Positions 14,880-25,488 of a DNA stretch of 64,000 bases are shown piece after piece. The stretch's first letter is position 1. The number at the start of each line of letters is the position of its first letter. Location: positions 1 to 64,000 of the forward strand of contig DASRES010000001.1 of NCBI GenBank assembly GCA_035651955.1, written 5' to 3'. The DNA is from Acidimicrobiia bacterium. Lineage in GTDB: Bacteria; Actinomycetota; Acidimicrobiia; IMCC26256; JAMXLJ01. The notes below the pieces were generated by a model that worked only from the letters and a program-made list of their open reading frames with translations, did not search any database and was not told where the DNA came from. Made by a program: the position numbers and the translations under genes.

Positions 14880-16221
14880 CGGCCGCGACCGCCGCCGCGC
14901 CGACCCAGGCCAACGCCGTCACGCCCGCGGCGACGTGCACACCGCGCACGAACGACGGCGCGCCGGGGTCACCCGCGATGCCGCCGAGCGCCGCGACGCC
15001 GAGCGCGGCGCCGACCTGGCGGGCCGTGTTGTTCACGGCCGACGCGAACGCGCCGCGCTCCTCGGGCAACGCCCGCATGACCGCGGCGACCATCGGCGCG
15101 GTGTTCAGCGCGAGCCCCGTACCGGCGAGCGCCATCCCGGTCAGCAGGAGGCCGTCGCCGCGACCGTGTCCGCCCGCAGGCAGGAAGAGACACACGCCGG
15201 CCGCCGCGAGCGTCATGCCGGCCACCATCGGCAGGCGCGTCCCGAAGCGCGCGGACACCCGCCCGGCCACCGGCGCGAGGAGTGCGAGCGGCGCAGTGAA
15301 CGCGACCAGCCACACGCCGGCCGCGAGCGCCGAGCGCCGTTCCACGACCTGGAGGAGCAACGTGACGAGATAGAGCATCCCGACGCCGCCGAAGTTCATG
15401 AGCAACCCGACGGCGTTCGGCGCGGCGAAGGCACGTCGGCGGAACCAGTGCAACGGCAGCATCGGGTCGCGTGCGTGTCGCTCGACGTGGACGAACACCA
15501 CGAGTGCGAGCGCGCCGATCACGAGCGCGCCGATCACGACCGGCGACGACCAGCCGAGCCGAGCCGCCTCGACGACACCCACGGTCCACCCGCCGACCGT
15601 GACGATCGCGAGCACCTGACCGCGCGCGTCGAGGCCGTGTCGCGCGCGTCGCCGGTCGTCGTGGACGAGCCACAGCGTCGCTGCCGCGGCGACCGCGACG
15701 ACCGGAACGTTCACGAGGAACACCGACGGCCAACCGAACCGGTCGACCAGGACACCACCGAGGAGCGGCCCGGCCGGCAGCGCCAGGCTCGACACCCCCG
15801 CCCAGATCCCGAACGCGCGCGCCTGCTCGGCCGGCTCCGGATACTCGCGGGCGATGACCGCGAGCGTCTGCGGCAGCAGCAACGCGCCGCCGATCCCCTG
15901 CAGCGCGCGCCCGGTCAGCAGCATCGAGAGTCCCAGTGCCGCCCCGCACACGACCGACCCGGCCCCGAACACCAGCAGCCCGCTCACCGCGAGACGCCGT
16001 CGCCCGAACGCGTCGCCGAGCGCCCCGGCGGTCAGCATCAACGTCGCGAACCCGAGCGTGTCGGCGTCGACGACCCACTCGAGCCCCGCGGCGTGCACCG
16101 CGAGGTCACGGCGGATGTCGGCCAGCGCGACGTTCACGATGGTCACGTCGAGCAGCACGAGGAACATGCCGACGCACATCGTCGTGAGGACGAGCCCGCG
16201 CCGGGCGGGTCCGCGATGCAT
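14815..16221 (-). CDS. MFS transporter, DHA2 (EmrB/QacA-like) drug efflux family
   Basis: A 468-residue membrane protein with about 14 hydrophobic segments. It shows the family marks FLVLLDVTIVNVALADI in helix 1, GALGDAFGRRR between helices 2 and 3, and a GPLLGG motif. Such pumps export drugs or toxic metabolites by proton antiport. It is divergent from an ArsR-like regulator with only 64 bases between start codons; each gene has a TANNNT box six bases before its ATG. The regulator probably controls it. Confidence 0.9.
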   Translation of the reverse strand: MHRGPARRGLVLTTMCVGMFLVLLDVTIVNVALADIRRDLAVHAAGLEWVVDADTLGFATLMLTAGALGDAFGRRRLAVSGLLVFGAGSVVCGAALGLSMLLTGRALQGIGGALLLPQTLAVIAREYPEPAEQARAFGIWAGVSSLALPAGPLLGGVLVDRFGWPSVFLVNVPVVAVAAAATLWLVHDDRRRARHGLDARGQVLAIVTVGGWTVGVVEAARLGWSSPVVIGALVIGALALVVFVHVERHARDPMLPLHWFRRRAFAAPNAVGLLMNFGGVGMLYLVTLLLQVVERRSALAAGVWLVAFTAPLALLAPVAGRVSARFGTRLPMVAGMTLAAAGVCLFLPAGGHGRGDGLLLTGMALAGTGLALNTAPMVAAVMRALPEERGAFASAVNNTARQVGAALGVAALGGIAGDPGAPSFVRGVHVAAGVTALAWVGAAAVAAVSVDPRRAAPARASERVRSAA

Positions 16222-16227
16222 GGTTCG

Positions 16228-16279
16228 ACCGTATGGAGCGGACGCTTCGGGCTCCGCCGAAACGTGCGCGTCTTACGAT
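16228..16279. promoter_or_regulatory. Back-to-back leaderless promoters for the MFS pump and its regulator
   Basis: On the minus strand TACGGT (16228-16233) lies six bases before the MFS ATG. On the plus strand TACGAT (16274-16279) lies six bases before the regulator ATG at 16286. This spacing puts both transcription starts at or next to the start codons. A regulator bound in this 64-base gap would affect both. Confidence 0.6.
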
Positions 16280-16285
16280 GGACGC

Positions 16286-17026
16286 ATGTCCGGCGACGCC
16301 GATCTCGCGCACGTCGGCGCGCTGCTCGCGGAGCCGGCGCGTTGTCGCATCCTGCTCGCACTCGCCGACGGCCGCGCGCTGCCCGCGTCGGCGCTCGCAC
16401 GCGAGGCGCGCGTTGCGTCGTCGACCGCGAGCGGGCATCTTGCGCGACTGCTCGACGCGGGCTTCCTCGACGTCGAGCAGCACGGTCGCCACCGCTACTA
16501 CCGGTTCGCCGGTTCGCACGTCGCGGAGCTCGTCGAGGCGATCGCCCGCGTCGCGCCGCCGTCACCGGTCCGCAACCTCACCGACGACCGTCGCCGCGCC
16601 GCGCTGCGACGCGCCCGCACCTGCTACGACCATCTGGCCGGACGTCTGGGCGTCGACGTGCTCATGGGATGCGCGCGACGCGGGTACGTCAGCGGTCACG
16701 ACGGCTCGTACCGTCCCGGGGTCGACCGTCTGTCCGCGCCCGGACGCGACGTCGTCTACCGGCTCACACCGCGCGGCATCGACGAGCTCGCGCGCATCGG
16801 GATCGACGTCGACGGCTGGTCCACCGAGACGCCCGTCCGTCACTGCGTCGACTGGACGGAGCAGCGACACCACCTCGCGGGTGACGTCGGTCGCCGCATC
16901 GCGCGGCGTGTCGAGGAGCTCGGGTGGGTCACGCGGCCACGCGCCGGTCGCGCGCTCGTCGTCACGCGCGCGGGCGTTGCGGGCTTCGCCGACGCGTTCG
17001 GCGTCGGCATCTCAGCCGGTGCGTGA
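16286..17026 (+). CDS. ArsR-type winged-helix transcriptional regulator
   Basis: A 246-residue protein. Residues 1-90 are an ArsR-like winged helix (EPARCRILLALADGRALPASALAREA, then VASSTASGHLARLLDAGFLDVEQHGRHRYYR). The remaining about 150 residues are longer than in typical ArsR proteins, with a second helix-rich domain that probably senses a ligand. ATG 16286 is fixed by the domain start and the TACGAT box six bases upstream. Its divergence from the MFS gene suggests it represses that pump. Confidence 0.83.
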   Translation: MSGDADLAHVGALLAEPARCRILLALADGRALPASALAREARVASSTASGHLARLLDAGFLDVEQHGRHRYYRFAGSHVAELVEAIARVAPPSPVRNLTDDRRRAALRRARTCYDHLAGRLGVDVLMGCARRGYVSGHDGSYRPGVDRLSAPGRDVVYRLTPRGIDELARIGIDVDGWSTETPVRHCVDWTEQRHHLAGDVGRRIARRVEELGWVTRPRAGRALVVTRAGVAGFADAFGVGISAGA

Positions 17027-17428
17027 CGTCTCGACCGTCGTCCCGACGTCCTGACCGAACGACAGCTCGAGGTTGTGGCCGTCGGGGTCGGGGATGATCG
17101 CCCAGTAGCCGACGGGTGGTCCGGCGTCGAACGGCCCCGCCACGGCGAGCCCCTCGTCGCGCGCGTCCGCGCACAACCGGTCGACGTCGTCGCGCGACGC
17201 GCACGCGACACCCAGGTGCGACCAGCCGGACAACCGCGCGGGGTCGCCCGCGTGCTCGATCAGGACGATCACGAACGGTCGGGTGAGATCGCTCAACCAC
17301 ACGACCCGTGAGCCGGGCTCGTCACTGCGCTGGTGCACGACGCGCATCGAGGCGTACCGCTCGTAGAACCGGATGCTGGCAGCGGCGTCCGCCACCGGCA
17401 GCGCGACGTGCGTCAGTCCCACGTCCAT
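17012..17428 (-). CDS. VOC-family (glyoxalase/bleomycin resistance-like) protein
   Basis: A 138-residue protein with the two beta-alpha-beta modules of the vicinal oxygen chelate fold: LTHVALPVADAAASIRFYERY at the start, LSGWSHLGVAC in the middle and IIPDPDGHNLELSFG near the end. The candidate metal ligands (His, His, Glu) are in place. The substrate is unknown. Its 3' end overlaps the convergent regulator by 15 bases, and its start lies 48 bases from the divergent tig gene. Confidence 0.82.
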   Translation of the reverse strand: MDVGLTHVALPVADAAASIRFYERYASMRVVHQRSDEPGSRVVWLSDLTRPFVIVLIEHAGDPARLSGWSHLGVACASRDDVDRLCADARDEGLAVAGPFDAGPPVGYWAIIPDPDGHNLELSFGQDVGTTVETSRTG

Positions 17429-17460
17429 CGCCAGGAAGCTTCGCGCCGACTCTTGTTCGG

Positions 17461-17466
17461 TACACT
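17461..17466 (+). promoter_or_regulatory. -10 box for tig
   Basis: TACACT lies 10 bases before the tig ATG at 17477. No ribosome binding site is visible in the short space, so the transcript is probably leaderless or nearly so. No clear -35 hexamer is seen. Confidence 0.5.
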
Positions 17467-17476
17467 GCCGCTTCCC

Positions 17477-18871
17477 ATGGAGACGACCGTCGAGCCCCTG
17501 GAGGGCAACAAGGTCCGCCTGCACGTCGCGGTCACCGACGAGGAGTTCGACCAGGCGATCGACTCCGCCTTCCGCAAGCTCGCGCGTCAGGTCAAGATCC
17601 CCGGCTTCCGTCCCGGCAAGGCGCCCCGCCGCATCCTCGAGGCGCGGCTCGGCTCCGACGTCGCGCGCGAGCAGGCGCTGCAGGACGCGCTGCCGGGCTA
17701 CTACGCGGAGGCCGTCGAGACGCGTGGGCTCGACACGATCGCGCCGCCGGAGATCGACATCACCGCCGGTGCCGAGTCGGGCCCCGTCGAGTTCGACGCC
17801 GTGGTCGAGGTCCGTCCGACCGTCGAGCTGAAGGACTACGACGCCTTGCGCGTCGAGGTCCCCGCGCCCGACGTGTCGGACGACGCCGTCGAGGCGCAGG
17901 TCGACTCGCTGCGCGAGCGCTTCGCCGATCTCGAGGACTCCGCGCGACCGCTGCAGGACGGCGACTTCGCGTCGATCGACATCAAGGGCTACGTGCACGA
18001 CGAGGTCATCGACGCGCTGTCCGCGACGGACCTGCTGTACGAGGTCGGTTCCCGGCTCGTCGTCGACGAGCTCGATGCCGAGCTGCGCGGCAAGCGTCCC
18101 GGCGACATCCTGAAGTTCACCGCCGCGCTGCCCGAGCGCTTCGGCGAGCGCGCCGGTGAGGAGGTCGCGTTCCAGGTCCTCGTGAAGGAGACCAAGCAGA
18201 AGGTCCTCCCCGACGCCGACGACGAGTGGGCGTCCGAGGCGAGCGAGTTCGACACGATCGCCGAGCTCCGCGACGACATCCGCAAGCGCCTCGAGCTGTT
18301 CGGCCGTGTGCAGGCGCGCGCCGCGGTGCGCGAGAAGGTGCTCGACGCGGTCGCCGACAAGGTCGACATCGAGGTGCCGGACGTGCTCGTGCGCGAGGAG
18401 ATGGAGCGCCGGCTCCACGACTTCATGCACCGGCTCGAGCACCAGGGCCTGACGATCCCGCAGTACCTCGAAGCGACCGGTCAGGCGCAGGAGACGTTCA
18501 TCGCCGGGTTGCGCGACGGCTCGACGCGCGCCGTCAAGGCCGACCTCGCGCTGCGTGCCGTCGTCGCCCGGGAGGGCATCGAGGCGAGCGACGACGAGGT
18601 CGACGCCGAGATCACCACGATCGCCGGCCAGATGGGCCAGAAACCGGACAAGGTCCGGCGCGATCTCGACCGCAGGGGGGCCTTGGAGGCACTACGCTCG
18701 GAGATCACCCGAGGAAAGGCGCTCCAGTTCCTCATCGACCACGCCACCGCGGTCGATGAGGAGGGACGCCCGCTCGATCTCACCCTTCCGGACGCCGCGT
18801 CCGACAGCGAGACGACCGATCTCACCGCCGAAGACACCCCCCACGAGGCCCACGAGGAGCACGAGGCGTGA
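17477..18871 (+). CDS. tig: Trigger factor
   Basis: A 464-residue ribosome-associated chaperone and prolyl isomerase. The N-terminal ribosome-binding domain carries the signature [18 protein letters not shown] central FKBP-like domain (around residues 155-245) and a long helical C-terminal domain follow, ending in an acidic tail. It meets nascent chains at the exit tunnel. The GTG of clpP overlaps its TGA (GTGA), giving the tig-clpP-clpX order common in bacteria. The upstream in-frame extension to 17333 overlaps the VOC gene and is rejected. Confidence 0.96.
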   Translation: METTVEPLEGNKVRLHVAVTDEEFDQAIDSAFRKLARQVKIPGFRPGKAPRRILEARLGSDVAREQALQDALPGYYAEAVETRGLDTIAPPEIDITAGAESGPVEFDAVVEVRPTVELKDYDALRVEVPAPDVSDDAVEAQVDSLRERFADLEDSARPLQDGDFASIDIKGYVHDEVIDALSATDLLYEVGSRLVVDELDAELRGKRPGDILKFTAALPERFGERAGEEVAFQVLVKETKQKVLPDADDEWASEASEFDTIAELRDDIRKRLELFGRVQARAAVREKVLDAVADKVDIEVPDVLVREEMERRLHDFMHRLEHQGLTIPQYLEATGQAQETFIAGLRDGSTRAVKADLALRAVVAREGIEASDDEVDAEITTIAGQMGQKPDKVRRDLDRRGALEALRSEITRGKALQFLIDHATAVDEEGRPLDLTLPDAASDSETTDLTAEDTPHEAHEEHEA

Positions 18872-19500
18872 TCCAGCCGATCCGCAACTACATGCCGACC
18901 GTCATCGAGCAGACGAACCGCGGCGAGCGCGCCTTCGACGTCTACTCCCGGCTGCTCAAGGAGCGGATCATCTTCCTCGGCACGCCGATCGACGACTGGG
19001 TGTCGAACCTGATGATCGCCCAGCTCCTTCACCTCGAGAGCGAGGACCCGGACAAGGACATCTCGATCTACATCAACTCGCCGGGCGGCGAGATCACCGG
19101 GCTGTTCGCGATCTACGACACGATGCAGTACATCAAGCCCGACGTGCAGACGATCTGCGTCGGCCAGGCCGCGTCCGCCGCGGCGGTGCTGCTCGCGGCG
19201 GGCGCGACGGGCAAGCGCTACGCCCTGCCCCACGCCCGGGTGCTCATTCACCAGCCCCACGGTGGTGCGTCCGGCCAGGCTGTCGACATCGAGATCCAGG
19301 CGAAGGAGATCGCCCGGATGCGCAACACGCTCGACGAGCTGCTCGCCCACCACACCGGGCAGGACGTCGACCGCGTCCGTCACGACACGGACCGCGACTT
19401 CATCATGAGCGCGTTGGAAGCGAAGGACTACGGGATGATCGACGAGGTCATCTCGAACCGAGAGCTCGCCGCCGTGGCCGTGCCGGCCGGCGTCAGCTGA
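18868..19500 (+). CDS. clpP: ATP-dependent Clp protease proteolytic subunit
   Basis: A 210-residue serine peptidase that forms the tetradecameric ClpP barrel. The triad is Ser103 (GQAASAAA), His128 (LIHQPHGG) and probably Asp177. The residue after the nucleophile is Ala instead of the usual Met. GTG 18868 overlaps the tig stop. It works with the ClpX ATPase encoded 32 bases downstream. Actinobacteria often have two clpP genes in tandem; only one is here. Confidence 0.96.
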   Translation: MIQPIRNYMPTVIEQTNRGERAFDVYSRLLKERIIFLGTPIDDWVSNLMIAQLLHLESEDPDKDISIYINSPGGEITGLFAIYDTMQYIKPDVQTICVGQAASAAAVLLAAGATGKRYALPHARVLIHQPHGGASGQAVDIEIQAKEIARMRNTLDELLAHHTGQDVDRVRHDTDRDFIMSALEAKDYGMIDEVISNRELAAVAVPAGVS

Positions 19501-19532
19501 GCCGAGACCAACGACACCCGGGGGAGGCGTCC

Positions 19533-20780
<1,248 letters not shown>

Positions 20781-20795
<15 letters not shown>

Positions 20796-20892
20796 CGCGG
20801 AGGCGACACGGAGCGGCGAGCGTCCCGAAGGGCGGGCGCAGGTACCCTGCGCCCGAGCGAGTGCGACCAGAGATATCGCCGGAGCGCGTAGC
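20781..20892. repeat. Direct repeat of the clpX end
   Basis: CGCCGGAGCGCGTAGC spans the clpX stop at 20781-20796 and recurs exactly at 20877-20892. A shorter GAGCGCGTAGC follows at about 20897. The 80 bases between the copies are G+C-rich and hold a hairpin. This 192-base gap (20796-20987) before valS contains no gene. Confidence 0.6.
20834..20854 (+). terminator. Hairpin after clpX
   Basis: GGGCGCAGG (20834-20842) pairs perfectly with CCTGCGCCC (20846-20854) around a three-base loop, 39 bases after the clpX stop. There is no T-tract, as usual for G+C-rich actinobacterial hairpins, so terminator activity is only likely. Confidence 0.5.
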
Positions 20893-20912
20893 ACGCGAGC
20901 GCGTAGCGTTCA

Positions 20913-20951
20913 TGCGTCGCTCGTCTGGCCCTGAGCCGGGCAGGCGACGCA
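20913..20951 (+). terminator. Second hairpin in the clpX-valS gap
   Basis: TGCGTCGC (20913-20920) pairs with GCGACGCA (20944-20951). Inner CTG-CCC/GGG-CAG pairing lengthens the stem. It lies just upstream of the valS promoter box and could separate the two transcripts. Confidence 0.4.
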
Positions 20952-20973
20952 CGAACGAGATCGACCCTCCCGC

Positions 20974-20979
20974 TACGCT
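20974..20979 (+). promoter_or_regulatory. -10 box for valS
   Basis: TACGCT ends eight bases before the valS ATG at 20988. No ribosome binding site is present in the gap, consistent with a leaderless start. Confidence 0.45.
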
Positions 20980-20987
20980 CGTCGGTC

Positions 20988-23567
20988 ATGACGAGCGTGC
21001 CCGACAAGCCGTCGCTCGACGGCCTCGAGGCGAAGTGGTCGGAGCGCTGGGATGCCGACGGCACGTACCGCTTCGAACGCGCCGCGCCGCGTGACGCGAT
21101 CTACGCGATCGACACGCCGCCGCCGACGGTCAGCGGAGCGCTCCACATGGGCTCCCTGTTCGGCTACGTGCACACCGACTCCGTCGCGCGCTACCGGCGC
21201 GCGCGCGGCCATGCGGTCTTCTACCCGATGGGCTGGGACGACAACGGGCTGCCGACCGAACGACGGGTGCAGAACCACTTCGGCGTCGCGTGCGACCCGT
21301 CGCTGCCGTACGACCCGTCGTTCCAGCCGCCCGCGAAGCCGGGCAAGGAGGCGCTCCACATCGCGCGACGCAACTTCGTCGAGCTCTGTCTCCGGCTGAC
21401 CGCCGAGGACGAGGTCGCGTTCGAGCAGCTGTGGCGACGGGTCGGGCTGTCCGTCGACTGGACGCTCACGTACACGACGATCGGTCCCGAGGCGCAGCGC
21501 GTGTCGCAGCGCGCCTTCCTGCGCAACCTCGCCCGCGGTGAGGCGTACCAGTCCGAGGCCCCGACGCTGTGGGACGTCGACTTCCGGACGGCGGTCGCGC
21601 AGGCCGAGCTCGAGGACCGCGAGATGCCGGGTGCGTACCACGCGCTGCGCTTCCACGGTGTCGACGGCGGCGACGACGTCGTCATCGAGACGACGCGCCC
21701 CGAGCTCGTCCCCGCGTGCGTCGCGCTCGTCGCCCATCCCGACGACGACCGGTACAAGTCGCGCTTCGGCACCGAGGTGCGTACGCCGCTGTTCGGCGTG
21801 CGCGTCCCCGTCGTGGCGCACGCGCTCGCGGATCCCGAGAAGGGCTCCGGGATCGCGATGATCTGCACCTTCGGCGACGTCACCGACGTCACGTGGTGGC
21901 GCGAGCTGCGCCTCCCGGTGCGCGCGGTCGTGCAGCGCGACGGGCGGCTGCGCGACGTGACGTGGGGGAGTGAAGGCTGGCCCTCCGACGACCCGCCGAG
22001 CGCGCAACGCGCGTACGACGAGCTCGCCGGGCGCACGACGAAGCAGGCGCAACGCCGCATCGTCGAGCTCCTGCAGGAGTCGGGCGACCTCGTCGGCGAT
22101 CCGAAGCCGATCACCCACCCGGTCAAGTTCTACGAGAAGGGCGACCGACCGCTCGAGATCGTGACGAGCCGCCAGTGGTACATCCGCAACGGCGCGCGCG
22201 ACGACGAGCTGCGCGAGACGCTCCTCAAGCGCGGCCGCGAGCTCGTGTGGCACCCGCCGCACATGGCGAGCCGCTACGAGTCGTGGGTCGAGGGCCTGAA
22301 CTCGGACTGGTTGATCAGCCGGCAGCGGTTCTTCGGCGTGCCGTTCCCCCTGTGGTACCGCGTCGGCGACGACGGCGCGATCGACTATGCGGACCCGCTC
22401 GTGCCGGACGAGTCGCGCCTGCCCGTCGACCCGTCGAGCGACGCGCCCGACGGCTACACCGAGGACCAACGGGGCAAGCCCGGGGGGTTCGTCGGCGACC
22501 CCGACATCATGGACACGTGGGCGACCTCGTCGCTCACGCCGCAGGTCGCGACGGGCTGGGAGGCCGATCCCGATCTCTTCGCCCGCGCGTTCCCGATGGA
22601 CCTGCGGCCGCAGGGTCCCGAGATCATCCGCACCTGGCTGTTCGCGACGTTGCTGCGCTCGCTGCTCGAGCACGGCACGCCGCCGTGGTCCGACACGATG
22701 ATCAACGGCTGGATCCTCGACCCCGATCGCAAGAAGATGTCGAAGTCGCGCGGGAACGTCGTGACGCCCGTCGCGGTGCTCGAGAGGTACGGCTCCGACG
22801 CGGTGCGCTACTGGGCGCTCAACGGGCGGCCCGGCGTCGACACCGCGCTCGACGAGGGCCAGATGAAGGTGGGCCGCCGCCTCGCGATCAAGGTCCTCAA
22901 CGCGTCGAAGTTCGCGCTCGGCGTCGCGGGTGACGCGGCGGCCGCCGCGAACGGCGAGGTCACGGAGGCGCTCGACCGGTCGATGCTCGCGCAGCTCCGC
23001 GCGCTCGTCGCCGACGCGACCGAGGCCTTCGACGGGTACGACTACGCGCGGGCGCTCGAACGGACGGAGCGCTTCTTCTGGCGCTTCTGCGACGACTACC
23101 TCGAGCTCGTCAAGGGCCGCGCGTACGGCAGCGGCGACGAGCGCGCCGTCGCGTCCGCGCGTGCCGCGCTCGCGCGGGGCCTGTCGATCCTGTTGCGGTT
23201 GTTCGCGCCGCATCTGCCGTTCGTGACGGAAGAGGTGTGGTCGTGGTGGCAGCCCGGGTCTGTGCACCGCGCGCCCTGGCCCACGGTCGACGAGCTCGAC
23301 GCGCCGTCGCGCGACGGCGACGGGTCGGTGTTCGACGTCGGCGGGGACGTGCTCGGCGCGATCCGCAAGGCGAAGTCCGACGCGCGCCGCTCGCTGCGCA
23401 CGCAGGTGACGCGTGCGGTCGTGCGCGACACCGCCGAGCGGCTGCGCGCGCTCGGCGCGGCGCGCGCGGACGTGTGCGAAGCAGGCAACGTGCGAGAGCT
23501 CGTCACCGAGGAGGCGGACGAGCTCACGGTCGACGTCGAGCTCGCGCCGCCCGACGACGCGTCGTGA
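20988..23567 (+). CDS. valS: Valine--tRNA ligase
   Basis: An 859-residue class I aminoacyl-tRNA synthetase. The HIGH-type motif is HMGS (GALHMGSLFGYVHTD) and the KMSKS motif is KKMSKSRGN. The DDNGLPTERRVQN segment and the editing-domain TTRPELVP motif identify ValS of the form lacking a long extra insertion. The anticodon-binding domain and a short C-terminal part complete it. It charges tRNA-Val in the cytoplasm. Its TGA overlaps the folC GTG by four bases. Confidence 0.95.
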   Translation: MTSVPDKPSLDGLEAKWSERWDADGTYRFERAAPRDAIYAIDTPPPTVSGALHMGSLFGYVHTDSVARYRRARGHAVFYPMGWDDNGLPTERRVQNHFGVACDPSLPYDPSFQPPAKPGKEALHIARRNFVELCLRLTAEDEVAFEQLWRRVGLSVDWTLTYTTIGPEAQRVSQRAFLRNLARGEAYQSEAPTLWDVDFRTAVAQAELEDREMPGAYHALRFHGVDGGDDVVIETTRPELVPACVALVAHPDDDRYKSRFGTEVRTPLFGVRVPVVAHALADPEKGSGIAMICTFGDVTDVTWWRELRLPVRAVVQRDGRLRDVTWGSEGWPSDDPPSAQRAYDELAGRTTKQAQRRIVELLQESGDLVGDPKPITHPVKFYEKGDRPLEIVTSRQWYIRNGARDDELRETLLKRGRELVWHPPHMASRYESWVEGLNSDWLISRQRFFGVPFPLWYRVGDDGAIDYADPLVPDESRLPVDPSSDAPDGYTEDQRGKPGGFVGDPDIMDTWATSSLTPQVATGWEADPDLFARAFPMDLRPQGPEIIRTWLFATLLRSLLEHGTPPWSDTMINGWILDPDRKKMSKSRGNVVTPVAVLERYGSDAVRYWALNGRPGVDTALDEGQMKVGRRLAIKVLNASKFALGVAGDAAAAANGEVTEALDRSMLAQLRALVADATEAFDGYDYARALERTERFFWRFCDDYLELVKGRAYGSGDERAVASARAALARGLSILLRLFAPHLPFVTEEVWSWWQPGSVHRAPWPTVDELDAPSRDGDGSVFDVGGDVLGAIRKAKSDARRSLRTQVTRAVVRDTAERLRALGAARADVCEAGNVRELVTEEADELTVDVELAPPDDAS

Positions 23568-24889
23568 CGATCCCGCCGACCGACGTCCGCGAGGCGTTCG
23601 CGTGGCTCGACGCGCACGTCAACCTCGAGACGGGCGTCGGCCCGAGCCGGCGGCGCATCGAGCACCCGACGCTCGACCGCATCCGCACCCTCGTCGAGCT
23701 CCTCGGCTCACCCCAGCTCGAGTACCCCGCGGTGCACCTGACCGGCACGAACGGCAAGACCTCCGCGACACGGATGGTCGCCGAGCTGCTCACCACGGTG
23801 GGCTTGTCGATCGGCGCGTACACCAGCCCGCACCTCGAGCGCATGAACGAGCGGATGACCTGGAACGGCCGTCCGGTCGAGGACGACGAGCTCGTCCCGA
23901 TCCTCGACGTCCTCGCGACGATCGAGGCGACGATGACCGACGTCCCGACGTGGTTCGAGCTCGTGACGGCGGCGGCGCTGCGCTGGTTCGCGGACGTCGC
24001 CGTCGACGCTGCCGCGATCGAGGTCGGCGTGGGCGGCACGTGGGACGCGACGAACGTCGTCGACGGGCGCGTCGCGGTCGTCACCAACGTCGAGATCGAC
24101 CACGTGCAGTATCTGGGGCCGACGCGCGCCGACATCGCGCGGGAGAAGGCCGGCATCGTGAAGCCGGGGGCGACGCTCGTCCTCGGCGAGCGCGATCCCG
24201 ACCTGCGGCCGCTGTTCGTCGACCGCAGCCCCGGCGACGTGTGGCTGCGTGACGTCGACTTCGGCATCCGGTCGGAGCGACTCGCGCACGGCGGCCGGCT
24301 GCTCGACCTGTTCACGCGCGGCGGGGAGCACCGCGACGTGCTCCTCCCGCTGCACGGCGCGTACCAGGCCGAGAACGCGGCGATCGCGCTGGCGGCCGCG
24401 GAGGCGTTCCTCGACGCGCCGCTGCCGCCTGACATCGTGCGCGAGGCGTTCCTCAACGTGCGGTCACCGGGCCGGCTCGAGGTCGTCGCGCACCAGCCGC
24501 TCGTGCTGCTCGACGGCGCGCACAACGTGGCCGGCGCGCACGCGCTGCACGCCGCGCTCGCCGAGGAGTTCCCGCCCGGGCCGCGCACGCTCGTCGTCGG
24601 GCTGCTGCGCGAGAAGGAGCCGCACGAGATGCTCGACGCGCTCGGCGTCGCCGACGCGTCGCGTGTCGTGTGCTGCAGCCCCGCGAACCCGCGCGCGCTC
24701 GACGCCGATGCCGTCGCGGCCGCGGCCGTCGAGCTCGGTGTGCCGATCGACCGGGTGGACGTCGTCGACGACGTCGCCGCCGCGGTCGCGTACGCGCGCG
24801 ACGTGACACCACCCGACGCGCAAGTCGTGGTGGCCGGCACGCTCTACGTCGTCGGCGCGGCGCGGCACGCGCTCGTCGACCACCCCTGA
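23564..24889 (+). CDS. folC: Folylpolyglutamate synthase/dihydrofolate synthase
   Basis: A 441-residue Mur ligase-type enzyme. The P-loop is HLTGTNGKTSATRM, followed by YTSPHLERMNERM (omega-loop region) and the LLDGAHNVAGAHAL C-terminal motif. It adds glutamate to dihydropteroate and to folates. GTG 23564 overlaps the valS stop. The valS-folC-ndk order is frequent in Actinobacteria. The dihydropteroate-synthase-like gene of this window lies 31 kb away and is of the FolP2 type. Confidence 0.94.
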   Translation: MTIPPTDVREAFAWLDAHVNLETGVGPSRRRIEHPTLDRIRTLVELLGSPQLEYPAVHLTGTNGKTSATRMVAELLTTVGLSIGAYTSPHLERMNERMTWNGRPVEDDELVPILDVLATIEATMTDVPTWFELVTAAALRWFADVAVDAAAIEVGVGGTWDATNVVDGRVAVVTNVEIDHVQYLGPTRADIAREKAGIVKPGATLVLGERDPDLRPLFVDRSPGDVWLRDVDFGIRSERLAHGGRLLDLFTRGGEHRDVLLPLHGAYQAENAAIALAAAEAFLDAPLPPDIVREAFLNVRSPGRLEVVAHQPLVLLDGAHNVAGAHALHAALAEEFPPGPRTLVVGLLREKEPHEMLDALGVADASRVVCCSPANPRALDADAVAAAAVELGVPIDRVDVVDDVAAAVAYARDVTPPDAQVVVAGTLYVVGAARHALVDHP

Positions 24890-24898
24890 CCCGCCCGG

Positions 24899-24940
24899 TT
24901 GGTACACAAGTCGCGGTCAGGGGCGCGAGTTGTGTACCAA
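24899..24940. repeat. Long palindrome between folC and ndk
   Basis: TTGGTACACAA (24899-24909) pairs perfectly with TTGTGTACCAA (24930-24940). After one G/G mismatch, TCGCG (24911-24915) pairs with CGCGA (24924-24928), leaving an eight-base loop. The total is a 16-bp stem, with A+T-rich outer arms in a very G+C-rich region. It begins nine bases after the folC stop. It may be a terminator or a protein binding site. Confidence 0.7.
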
Positions 24941-24954
24941 CGCGGCACGGCCGG

Positions 24955-24960
24955 TAGCGT
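24955..24960 (+). promoter_or_regulatory. -10 box for ndk
   Basis: TAGCGT ends nine bases before the ndk ATG at 24970, and no Shine-Dalgarno sequence is seen between. Only the hexamer and spacing support it. Confidence 0.4.
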
Positions 24961-24969
24961 CCGCCGGTC

Positions 24970-25380
24970 ATGAGCGACCGGACCCTCGTCATCTGCAAGC
25001 CGGACGCCGTCGAGCGCGGGCTCGTCGGCGAGATCGTGGGACGGCTGGAGCGCAAGGGGCTGGAGCTCGTCGCCGCCGACCTGCGCACGATCGACGCGCG
25101 GACTGCCGCCCGTCACTATGCGGAGCACGAGGGCAAGCCGTTCTACGACGATCTCGTGACGTTCATCACGCGCGGCCCGGCGCTGCTCCTGGTCGTGGAG
25201 GGTCCCGACGCGTTCAAGGTGGTGCGGACGCTGATGGGCGCGACGAACCCGCGCGAGGCGGCGCCGGGTACGATCCGCGGTGACCTGGCGATCGAGCTGA
25301 CCGAGAACCTCGTCCACGGATCGGACTCGCCCGAGTCGGCCGTGCGCGAGATCTCGATCTTCTTCCCGGACCTCGTCTGA
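24970..25380 (+). CDS. ndk: Nucleoside-diphosphate kinase
   Basis: A 136-residue enzyme of the usual family length. It starts [17 protein letters not shown], with the substrate-binding [17 protein letters not shown] segment and the phosphorylated histidine in [12 protein letters not shown]. It moves the gamma-phosphate from NTPs to NDPs via phosphohistidine, balancing nucleotide pools. It stands as a single gene between a palindrome and the mreB promoter region. Confidence 0.97.
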   Translation: MSDRTLVICKPDAVERGLVGEIVGRLERKGLELVAADLRTIDARTAARHYAEHEGKPFYDDLVTFITRGPALLLVVEGPDAFKVVRTLMGATNPREAAPGTIRGDLAIELTENLVHGSDSPESAVREISIFFPDLV

Positions 25381-25407
25381 CGCGCGCGTCACGGGCCCGG
25401 GGACGGC

Positions 25408-25436
25408 TGGACCACCGGGTGCCCAACTCTTAGCCT
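25408..25436 (+). promoter_or_regulatory. Promoter of the mre operon
   Basis: TGGACC (25408-25413) and TAGCCT (25431-25436) are separated by 17 bases, fitting a housekeeping sigma factor promoter. Transcription would start near 25443, giving mreB a leader of about 67 bases, unlike most genes here. Confidence 0.5.
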
Positions 25437-25446
25437 GGTGTGTTCC

Positions 25447-25488
25447 GCCGACGCCTCGTCGGCTCGACGCGGTCCGCTCGCGTCGAGC
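25447..25488 (+). promoter_or_regulatory. Two overlapping hairpins in the mreB leader
   Basis: GCCGACG (25447-25453) pairs with CGTCGGC (25457-25463). GCTCGACGCG (25462-25471) pairs with CGCGTCGAGC (25479-25488). The arms share bases 25462-25463, so full forms exclude one another. They lie between the promoter and the mreB GTG at 25511 and may control translation or mRNA stability of the operon. Confidence 0.45.

Noticed and set aside
14800-16884. Plus-strand 694-codon frame opposite the MFS transporter
   Set aside because: Shadow of the MFS gene; low-complexity Arg/His/Glu composition and no domains.
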